Of a stretch of DNA of 13,363 nt, positions 9,001 to 13,363 are shown in pieces. The notes beneath the pieces were generated by a model that ran no database searches, was not told the origin of the DNA, and was given only the letters and a program-made list of their open reading frames with translations. The stretch is taken from assembly GCA_027382625.1 (NCBI GenBank), contig JAJKFJ010010890.1, positions 1-13,363 on the forward strand, given 5' to 3'. Position numbers and translations under genes: made by a program. Source of the DNA: Tetmemena sp. SeJ-2015 (taxonomy: Eukaryota > Ciliophora > Spirotrichea > Sporadotrichida > Oxytrichidae). Positions within the stretch are counted from its first letter, which is position 1, and every line of letters starts with the position of its first letter.

Positions 9001-10656
9001 TTTGAGACATAAAACCTTAATTAGGATATGTTTTTTTTGCATTTAATAATTTTAGCATGAAATTATTTAAATTTCAATATTTTAGCCTTGAACTGTAATC
9101 CATAAGCCTTATTAACGGCAACAGGTTAAGTGATTGTGGAGTAGTCTAAGTTGATCAAATTGAATGTTGTCTCACTGATTATCTCTATTTAGATACTTAG
9201 AGCCATATATTTATTAAATGATGGTTATTGAAAAGCAAAGACTGGTAGAGTAAGAGTTGCAAACGCTTGCACTAAATTAAGATGCTTGCTGCTCTTTATC
9301 TTGCAAGTCTTTATAGATTTGACTTTGTAGCTTGTTACTTCTCCACTAATATTTTTTTCCATATTTAAGTTATTTTATGAAATATTGGGCGGCGCTATCT
9401 GAGCTCTAAAGCTCGCCAGGATCATAAACTGTCTTAAAATTTCTGATGATAGAACCACAAGAGCTCATTCTCTCAAATGTTGACCCAGAGATCACTACAT
9501 TTCCTCCAACTTAGTTGAGCTCAATAAAAGAGTTGTAGTCGAAAATGAAGTTCTTGACAACCACGTTCTAACAGTAAGTTAAAAGGAGATCGAATTTACT
9601 TTTAGCAGAAGAGTAGGAGGCTAACTCAGCACTGAAAATCTAAAAATTTGAAGCAGGTAAACATTATAGAAAAATGTACTTAGAGATGTCAAACTTGATT
9701 ATACTGCCTCCATTAGCTATCATGCAGATCTCCGCCCTAAAATATTGTCAAATTAAAACAATTTTTACCCTCTCATTGATGAGTAAGTAGAACAGCCTAC
9801 GGATTTTCCACTTGCTGAGTTTTCTTCAATATTTAGAGTTAAGGGGTTAACTTCGCAGCACTGAACTTTCGATGTTAAACAATCCTCATTGTCTGTTTTT
9901 TAGTCTATATTTCGGATTAATTAGGGTTTTCATTTTAGTATCCCATTAAATTATAGGTTTTTAATTTCAATCACTTACCGATGATACTTTAAATAGCTAT
10001 GCTATGAATTTGTAAATGATCGAGTCTAAGCTATCAAGCACTATTGAAATAATATTTAGGCCTTGGCCCACTTTTAGCTTAAATTGGTCCCTTCGCTTGT
10101 TATAAATAGTGACCGTCCCTTTTGAGCTAGGACACCCATTTTAAACATCTGCGAGGCAAGAGAGAGGCATTATATTCATCAATACGTTTTAGCTCCATGA
10201 ATCTACCTTCGAACCTTTGTAATACTATCTCTCCAAATTCAAAAGATTATTGACAATTAACGAAACATACATAAGTAATTTCTAATAAAGATAATGGTCT
10301 CCCGGTAGTAGAAGTATATTGGCTGTGCATATAATAGCCACATCCGCACAGTACTCATAAGCTCTATTGAGTGCATCTTGCAAATCAGGGTAAGGTCTGT
10401 CAGAGGAGCCGTCAAGCATTTCAATATTGACTCCAGGAGGCAGTTCATAGTTAGCCACAAAGATATTTACTTCCCCAGTTTGTCTCGTCTTGTCAAGGCA
10501 GGAACCGAATGACACATACGGACTCATAAAACTCAGATACTTCTCTTGAGAGCAACTAATGCAACTGGACGGGCCCGAAGCCACGCAAGTTTCACAAAAC
10601 CATAACTTAAATGCAATATAGATAAAATGAACTCTAAGTAAAAGATAATATGGAAG
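1..10656 (-). CDS. Giant beta-helix (pectin-lyase-fold) surface protein, germline copy, 3' partial
   Basis: The minus-strand frame starts with a Cys-rich stretch (CETCVASGPSSCISCS, about 10,591-10,544), then DGSSDRPYPDLQDALNRAYE (about 10,424-10,365), the G-x-x-x-x-P-[FY]-x-x-L-Q-x-A-L motif that typically opens parallel beta-helix domains. Beta-helix coils follow, with repeated GG-[AVS]-[IV] turns such as AKEGGAIFVDN, AYKGGSIKIS and SAKVGGALEI, and strand motifs such as ITISxSxFxxN. Ciliates have large families of such proteins, probably extracellular; the exact function is unknown. TAA/TAG encode Gln throughout. The frame is broken repeatedly by AT-rich inserts flanked by short direct repeats, and removing them restores it, so this is an unrearranged germline gene rather than a pseudogene. 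The 5' limit given is an in-frame TGA at 10,657-10,659; no ATG lies in frame between it and the Cys-rich part, so the start is unresolved. Coding continues to the left edge, so the C-terminus is missing. The family call is firm; the full exon/MDS structure is not. Confidence 0.8.
270..362 (-). other. IES, 88 bp, pointer CTAAA
   Basis: CTAAA (TTTAG on plus) at 358-362 and 270-274. Excision joins NNQANRGSVFSFL to NIQSIIIKTSKFQNNIATS in frame. CTTTCT is also repeated nearby (at 362-367 and 284-289) but leads to a frame ending in TGA, so CTAAA is preferred. Confidence 0.68.
479..763 (-). other. IES, 277 bp, pointer TTTTAGTT
   Basis: The 8-bp repeat TTTTAGTT (AACTAAAA on plus) lies at 756-763 and 479-486. 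Excising 277 bp joins KIYAQGLTFS to SNKAENEGGVMML in frame. The interior is AT-rich with homopolymer runs and stop codons. A plus-strand open frame at 397-627 mostly lies inside this IES and is not a gene. Confidence 0.88.
827..857 (-). other. IES, 26 bp, pointer AACTA
   Basis: AACTA (TAGTT on plus) at 853-857 and 827-831. Excision joins LISSTFQSN to YAKEGGAIFVDNESK in frame. At 26 bp this is the shortest IES I found. Confidence 0.82.
893..932 (-). other. IES, 36 bp, pointer AAAT
   Basis: AAAT (ATTT on plus) at 929-932 and 893-896. Excision joins KGGSIKISK to CRATLISSTFQSN. The insert is a multiple of three and open, so support comes from protein quality and AT-rich composition rather than frame. 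Confidence 0.6.
972..1046 (-). other. IES, 71 bp, pointer TTTA
   Basis: TTTA (TAAA on plus) at 1,043-1,046 and 972-975. Excision joins SSRFKKCTL to DNSAYKGGSIKIS in frame. The pointer is short, but the protein join is very convincing for the fold. Confidence 0.75.
1073..1118 (-). other. IES, 41 bp, pointer CAATC
   Basis: CAATC (GATTG on plus) at 1,114-1,118 and 1,073-1,077. Excision joins VGGALEIES to IKSSRFKKC in frame. Read through, the frame reaches TGA near 1,040. Confidence 0.8.
1183..1242 (-). other. IES, 54 bp, pointer ACCTTA
   Basis: ACCTTA (TAAGGT on plus) at 1,237-1,242 and 1,183-1,188. Excision joins NMGVQFTL to ISDSWIQRCVSAKVGGALEI in frame, giving a clean beta-helix coil. The length is a multiple of three; the 6-bp exact repeat and AT-rich interior support it. 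Confidence 0.75.
1285..1319 (-). other. IES, 30 bp, pointer TGAAT
   Basis: TGAAT (ATTCA on plus) at 1,315-1,319 and 1,285-1,289, with another copy within. Excision joins TVSISQTE to FSQDDNSGNMGVQFTL in frame. The insert is almost pure A/T. Confidence 0.65.
1366..1422 (-). other. IES, 50 bp, pointer ATTGATT
   Basis: ATTGATT (AATCAAT on plus) at 1,416-1,422 and 1,366-1,372. Excision joins VYLTGSID to CSNISCQPQTVSISQTE in frame and removes a TGA. A third ATTGAT lies inside the insert at 1,402-1,407. Confidence 0.75.
1454..1498 (-). other. Likely IES, 41 bp, pointer TGTA
   Basis: TGTA (TACA on plus) at 1,495-1,498 and 1,454-1,457. Excision joins LPQSTDSQL to YTGKFVYLTGSID in frame. TGTA is short and recurs inside the insert, so the exact boundary is less certain. 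Confidence 0.55.
1499..7435 (-). other. Unresolved MDS/IES mosaic of the beta-helix gene
   Basis: No long open frame survives on either strand, but short minus-strand coding islands with beta-helix turns recur throughout. Examples: YLDSGGFLDSGSIKS (near 1,650), INGGVISSS (1,960), ISGGVIQY (3,470), LQGGVYYCDQ (3,720), IRGGGFVKVFA (4,450), RGGAIYCKNCIDI (4,940), SKGGVVAIRSNGQNT (5,080), QKGGFLKIYYPS (6,280) and VYPYNPSTSLNYTMVKNVLI (6,350). They sit on the same strand as the resolved parts and are separated by AT-rich sequence. So I read this as more MDSs of the same gene. I did not resolve the junctions, so MDS order, possible scrambling and exact boundaries are open. Short plus-strand frames here (for example 4,423-4,614) are shadows. 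Confidence 0.65.
7436..7489 (-). other. IES, 49 bp, pointer CTATT
   Basis: CTATT (AATAG on plus) at 7,485-7,489 and 7,436-7,440. Excision joins THATFIQLKDIVSY to LLETMTDGMNRANFLWIN in frame. The upstream frame otherwise ends at a TGA shortly after. Confidence 0.72.
7990..8059 (-). other. IES, 65 bp, pointer ATAGA
   Basis: ATAGA (TCTAT on plus) at 8,055-8,059 and 7,990-7,994. Excision joins SAFGITISI to ELRNNVFLENFAGGNKG, a classic beta-helix coil, and avoids a TGA in the incoming frame. Confidence 0.83.
8197..8230 (-). other. IES, 29 bp, pointer TACTG
   Basis: TACTG (CAGTA on plus) at 8,226-8,230 and 8,197-8,201. The interior is almost only A and T. Excision joins LISVQCLPT to DVDETYEDFQPDNYNQIF in frame. 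Confidence 0.82.
8393..8451 (-). other. Likely IES, 54 bp, pointer AATTT
   Basis: AATTT (AAATT on plus) at 8,447-8,451 and 8,393-8,397. The 54-bp piece is a multiple of three and open, so the frame does not demand removal. It encodes atypical K/I/Q-rich sequence between NAAYRGAN and LLSIVSRVNQTYWG, and its base composition matches the other IESs. Confidence 0.55.
8688..8731 (-). other. IES, 40 bp, pointer CCAA
   Basis: CCAA (TTGG on plus) at 8,728-8,731 and 8,688-8,691. Excision joins VQSDIETTP to ITSSDDNSLYLPF in frame and avoids the TGA after SNYFF. The downstream part reads SLISIRGHRQSITLAGNVF, a good beta-helix coil. Confidence 0.8.
8847..9082 (-). other. IES, 226 bp, pointer AAATATTGAA
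   Basis: The 10-bp repeat AAATATTGAA (minus strand) lies at 9,082-9,073 and 8,856-8,847. Excising 226 bp joins YGLQFKAKIL to NLQNFDGDVTIAQSYF, turning a broken frame into a typical beta-helix strand. The interior is very AT-rich and has a TGA in the incoming frame. This is the longest pointer I found. Confidence 0.88.
9176..9222 (-). other. IES, 43 bp, pointer ATCA
   Basis: ATCA (TGAT on plus) at 9,219-9,222 and 9,176-9,179. Excision joins SLCFSITI to SETTFNLINLDYS in frame (ATA ACC ATC A + GT GAG). Without it the upstream frame runs into TGA at about 9,176. Confidence 0.8.
9737..9768 (-). other. Probable 32-bp spliceosomal intron
   Basis: The minus strand reads GTAAAAATTG...ATTTTAG, 32 bp and very AT-rich. 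Removing exactly 32 bp joins CSTYSSMRG to AEICMIANGGSIIKFDIS, which continues into the beta-helix. AGGG flanks the insert as a possible 4-bp pointer, but excision there removes 33 bp and leaves the wrong frame ending in TGA. So an intron fits better than an IES. Very short introns are common in ciliates. Confidence 0.6.
9880..9972 (-). other. IES, 88 bp, pointer GATTG (or a 94-bp intron)
   Basis: On the minus strand GATTG occurs at 9,972-9,968 and 9,884-9,880. Joining at it gives FKVSSVS-DCLTSKVQCC in frame and removes the TGA at the end of VSSVSD. The left boundary also reads GTAAGTG, a textbook donor, at 9,978; a 94-bp intron from there to the AG at 9,886-9,885 would give SS-DCLTSKVQCC, also in frame. 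The two readings differ by two residues. I favour an IES because of the surrounding pattern. Confidence 0.6.
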
Positions 10657-10711
10657 TCAAAGATTATCAAATTTAAATTACAAAATTCTCAAAATTTATA
10701 AACCTCTTAAA
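10657..10711. promoter_or_regulatory. Short divergent spacer between beta-helix and cyclin genes
   Basis: This AT-rich stretch separates the cyclin ATG from the upstream limit of the beta-helix frame. It must hold the 5' leaders and promoters of both genes, or, in the macronucleus, the telomere-addition ends of two separate chromosomes. No convincing TATA box or other motif stands out from the AT-rich background. Confidence 0.4.
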
Positions 10712-12622
10712 ATGTCAAACTTTCTCCAACTATCTCCTCAATCTCAAATTCTCAAGAAAGAAGATGCCAACAGAGATTTTTATCTGCTTTGCCCAACCAA
10801 TGCCAAGAATCAATGCAAGAATCTTTGCTAAATTGAGTCGCTAATAGGAATCAAAATTCCTATCTATGAGAAGTTGAAGATCAGAGTACCCATAGAAGAA
10901 CATATGGAATCAAGAAGCAGAGGCCAATTTTCACTCCGACCTTCTCAATCTGCTTTTAAGAGTTAAGCAGTTTTCAATCCTGAGAATCTGTTGAAGAAAA
11001 TGATTTAAATATCTACACACAATCCACTTAATGTCGCAATGAGATGCAAAGTCTTGAATCTCATGCACATTGTGTCAGAGAAACTAAGGATTTCTGACTT
11101 TGCCTTGATCTCTGCAGTTTACTTGTTTGATTTAGTAAACCAGTCTGGCAAATTGGAATTCAGGCTTAAGTCTGAAGACTAAGAGAGATTCATGTAATCA
11201 ATTATTAGGTTAGATTACTTCCCAGAGATGCTTCATCGCTCTAACAACTGTCTACTTTCTTCAGACAATCATTAGATCTTGAACCAAGTGCAAAGAAAGC
11301 TCTAAAATGGTTAGAAGCCAAAACATTAAATATCAAAATTATTTAAGATAGAAATTTAATTAGCCATAATTAAAAATTTGTGCCACCTATAATTTTATTA
11401 AAATTAAATACATAGGCTAATCGGAATATGTCATTTGCTCAAAATTAATTTTAAAGGAAAAAGAAACATAGAATATTTTATCAATTTTGGCTTTCTTACA
11501 AACTAAGGTTTTTTCGTTTACTTAATATTAAATTTCTAAGGTTAATTAAGAAAAATTGCTCTAACATTTTATTTTAAATGATCTAAAATTGATTTATTTT
11601 CAGAATTAGAATGAAATTCTAAGCCAATGATTGACAAGAGTGATTTCCCAGATTGCTGTCTCCCCAATTGTCTGCATGGGTACAACTTCTACATCCTCGG
11701 TCTTTCTTGCCTGTATCTATTGGCAAAGGTTGAGGACCACAGATATCCAAACTATGATACCTTCTACAAGGCTAGTGTTGAAGAACTCAAAAAGTTAAAC
11801 AGGCCCTTTGAGGTACTACTTTTACAAGCACCAGATTTTCAAATTATGGAATACGAGCTCTACATATTGAAAAATTTGAAGCACCACATCTATCTTCCTT
11901 GCTCTATCCGCTACTTTGAACGTTTCTTCAGGGCAGTGTAGCCCATCTTTGATTTCAACAATTCGGAATCAGAAGCTTCCAGCAGATAGATAGGTGGCTT
12001 TTGGTTCAGTCTAGGTCTCTATCTTCTTGAGATATGCGCCTACTATCCTGCTCTTCAAGCCGAGCACACTCAACTAGAGATTGCGTTTGCCTGTATTCTA
12101 CAAACTATTTTCATCAAGTAGGTAACTCAGAGACCATACCATGCTTCGATTCCAAGTTATCTCTAGGGCCTTTTCGTGGAACTTGATGGCCACTAAAATC
12201 AAGCTAGGGTTATTGAACTAGCTGCAAACATCAAGTCAAAGCTCAAGCTGATTTCGGTGTGGGATCCTTCGAAAGGGAGAAATCAAAAGGAGAGACTCAG
12301 ACAAGTAAAGTAGAAGTTTTCTTCTTCTTACTACTACAGAGTTGCTGTAACTCCTCTTGAAGGCATTCACTATCAATCTCAAGTATGGCATAATCAGCAT
12401 CTATAGCCAAGGCATTAATCAGGCCAAGCTGTTAGAAGAGGTTCTCAAAGTGGTTTCTAGCCAATCTTAACTGGACACTAATCCAAAGCCAGCTCTCCAA
12501 TTTTCCGAGAGTAGCAAAACTCTCCTAGAGAGAGGGTATCCAGAGTTACTGCAACTGCTGCTATCATTAGTACTCAGTAGTTTGAAAATTCCAATAGTGC
12601 TTCTGAAGATTATTCAATTTGA
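10712..12622 (+). CDS. Cyclin (A/B-like cyclin box), germline copy with one IES
   Basis: Starts at ATG 10,712 (MSNFLQLSPQ) and ends at TGA 12,620-12,622. With TAA/TAG as Gln and the 306-bp IES removed it encodes 534 residues. The cyclin box begins near residue 110: MRCKVLNLMHIVSEKL and SDFALISAVYLFDLV match the first helices, YNFYILGLSCLYLLAKVED (222-240) the helix carrying the conserved L-A-x-K-x-E-[ED], and MEYELYILKNLKHHIYLP (277 on) the helix before the end of the first fold, as in mitotic A/B cyclins. Cyclins bind and activate cyclin-dependent kinases; the partner and cell-cycle stage cannot be told. About 80 residues separate the SAVYLF and LGLSCLYL helices, far more than usual, and the IES falls inside this insertion. 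The tail after about residue 440 is rich in Ser, Gln and Pro. It is divergent from the beta-helix gene, about 55-110 bp away. A single IES makes it much less fragmented than its neighbour. Confidence 0.88.
11315..11627 (+). other. IES in the cyclin gene, 306 bp, pointer AAGCCAA
   Basis: AAGCCAA occurs at 11,315-11,321 and again at 11,621-11,627. Between them the DNA is AT-rich and carries in-frame TGA codons (11,579 and 11,612). Removing 306 bp, with one pointer copy kept, joins ...LQNGQK-P to MIDKSDFPDC in the same frame and brings the two halves of the cyclin box together. The bases next to the repeats differ (g/t before, a/t after), so the pointer is exactly 7 bp. An intron is less likely: the only AG that fits the frame well is 11,622-11,623, inside the right pointer copy, and no good GTAAG donor pairs with it. 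Confidence 0.9.
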
Positions 12623-13024
12623 TTTTCAGCTTTATAAGCGATTTAATTGAAGATAAATTTATATATTCATTTTAAAAAAGGAAAGCATTTAGAATGAAAG
12701 ATAAAAAATTTAAATGAGAGAAAATCAAATTTATTCGATATAAGTGTGTGGTTTATACCTACTATATTATGCCAAGATCTTTATTAAGATTCTATAATAT
12801 TTAATGAAGCTTCAAGTAAGGAGTTTCATTTATTTAATTATCTTAAGATTGATTTTTATTTTAGATGCCATAGTTTTGATATCCCAGATTTATCCAAAGT
12901 TGGTATTTTCTTTAATTTGTATCCTTAATAAATAAAAAAAATGTTTTTTTTTTTAGAAATCAGAAGTTAATTTGTGCTTTTCTGTTCCAACCTTTTTGAA
13001 ATTTTGATTTAAAATGATTTAAGT
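12623..13024. other. AT-rich intergenic spacer
   Basis: About 400 bp between the cyclin stop and the first possible start of the right-edge gene. It is AT-rich, with homopolymer A and T runs near 12,936-12,953. I see no open frame of note, no RNA gene and no telomere-like repeat. It probably holds the cyclin 3' end, the 5' leader of the next gene and any non-retained germline DNA between two macronuclear chromosomes. Confidence 0.55.
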
Positions 13025-13057
13025 ATGATAATAAGAATTAGGCTTAGTTACAAATAA

Positions 13058-13363
13058 ATGGTCTTCTCTCCAGGTCGTAATTTAGAGGAAACAGTGACCA
13101 CTTCTACTCCTTCTGTCTTTGATAAGGAGTCTTATTTAGGCTTTTCAAGCTTCTACAATATAAATTGATACAATCTAGATTAATTCAAGATAATAATTAT
13201 TACTATTTTGTTGTTTTAAATATGTTCTTTGGAGTAGGATTAGCTCTGATGCTACTTATAATGGGTTTGCTTTTCTTCCTAGGAATGAAAAAGTACCACA
13301 AATTCAATCCAGTGGGTATCCTCTATCACATGCTGATTGTGCAACTTTTTATGCAGTTTAGAA
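13058..13363 (+). CDS. Membrane protein of unknown function, 5' part only
   Basis: ATG at 13,058 begins MVFSPGRNLEETVTTSTPSV; an in-frame ATG at 13,025 (MIIRIRLSYKQ) is an alternative start, and the window cannot decide between them. The frame meets a TGA after SSFYNIN, inside an IES. Removing the IES (pointer AATAT) joins SSFYN directly to MFFGVGLALMLLIMGLLFFL, a clear transmembrane helix around residues 35-56. It is followed by basic GMKKYHKF and a second hydrophobic stretch, GILYHMLIVQLFMQF, at the right edge. About 35 polar residues precede the first membrane segment, with no signal peptide. I do not recognise the family. The gene runs off the window, so topology and length are open. Confidence 0.6.
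13157..13223 (+). other. IES in the right-edge gene, 62 bp, pointer AATAT
   Basis: AATAT occurs at 13,157-13,161 and 13,219-13,223. The 62-bp piece is AT-rich and brings in an in-frame TGA. Excision turns TTC TAC AAT AT + G TTC into F-Y-N-M-F-F and opens the frame to the window edge. The flanking bases differ (c/a and a/g), so the pointer is 5 bp. Confidence 0.78.

Larger units (their letters stand above)
440..9735 (-). repeat. Degenerate beta-helix coil repeats (GG-turn motif)
   Basis: The minus strand repeatedly encodes N-x-A-x-x-GG-[AVSG]-[IVF], where a polar strand turns at Gly-Gly. On the plus strand this shows as TCCTCC-like blocks, for example at 453-458, 811-816, 948-953 and 1,766-1,771, with related blocks near 1,131, 3,465, 4,800, 4,945, 5,090 and 6,285. 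After removing IESs, successive turns at the left end are about 20-25 residues apart, the length of one beta-helix coil. The repeats are diverged at the DNA level. Confidence 0.7.

Noticed and set aside
9385..9460. A 31-bp intron (GTTTATG...CTCAG) that would switch the frame
   Set aside because: It is GC-rich, and the original frame continues into a better sequence (DLQDKEQQASQFS, SLCFSITI) that joins cleanly at the ATCA IES.
10282..10584. Stand-alone 100-residue minus-strand protein starting at GTG 10,584
   Set aside because: It is an internal piece of the beta-helix gene; the frame stays open upstream, and the TAG that ends it is Gln in this code.
1..10656. Decayed pseudogene full of frameshifts
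   Set aside because: The breaks coincide with AT-rich inserts between direct repeats, and precise excision restores the frame each time, which random decay would not do.
11627..11941. Stand-alone 104-residue plus-strand protein
   Set aside because: It is the second half of the cyclin box; its TAG end is Gln and its ATG sits at the pointer junction.
1..13363. Euplotid or standard genetic code
   Set aside because: TAA and TAG lie inside conserved coding regions in all well-supported genes, and TGA behaves as the only stop.
1..13363. Germline transposon (TBE-like or other), telomere repeats, RNA genes or CRISPR
   Set aside because: I saw no transposase motif, no terminal inverted repeats, no C4A4/G4T4 tract, no tRNA-like fold and no regularly spaced repeat array.

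Overview
This window looks like germline (micronuclear) DNA of a spirotrich ciliate, probably a hypotrich of the Oxytricha/Stylonychia/Tetmemena kind; the species cannot be told from the sequence. Two things point there. First, TAA and TAG read as glutamine and only TGA ends genes. Second, the genes are cut by AT-rich inserts bounded by short direct repeats of 4 to 10 bp. Removing an insert plus one repeat copy restores the reading frame and a sensible protein. These are internal eliminated segments (IESs) and pointers, separating macronuclear-destined segments (MDSs). Pointers longer than TA argue against Paramecium, and the code argues against Euplotes. I found no telomeric C4A4/G4T4 tract, transposase, RNA gene or CRISPR array.

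Layout: (1) From the left edge to about 10,656, minus strand, lies most of a very large gene for a secreted or surface protein with a right-handed parallel beta-helix (pectin-lyase-like fold). Its Cys-rich N-terminal part is near 10.5 kb and its 3' end is off the left edge. It is heavily fragmented: I resolved 18 IESs and one probable 32-bp intron in two stretches (270-1500 and 7436-9972). Between 1499 and 7435, minus-strand coding pieces with the same GG-rich coil motif keep appearing, but I did not resolve their junctions. (2) Divergently, 10,712-12,622 plus strand encodes a 534-residue cyclin interrupted by one 306-bp IES with the 7-bp pointer AAGCCAA. This is the clearest junction in the window. 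(3) A 400-bp AT-rich spacer follows. (4) A third gene starts at 13,058 (or 13,025), plus strand, with one 62-bp IES, a strongly hydrophobic segment, and a 3' end beyond the window.

The genes show no common pathway; they are neighbours on a germline chromosome that would probably end up on separate small macronuclear chromosomes. The striking feature is the contrast: one IES in 1.9 kb of cyclin gene, but an IES about every 120 bp in the beta-helix gene, with MDSs as short as about 30 bp. Standard-code open reading frames are misleading here.
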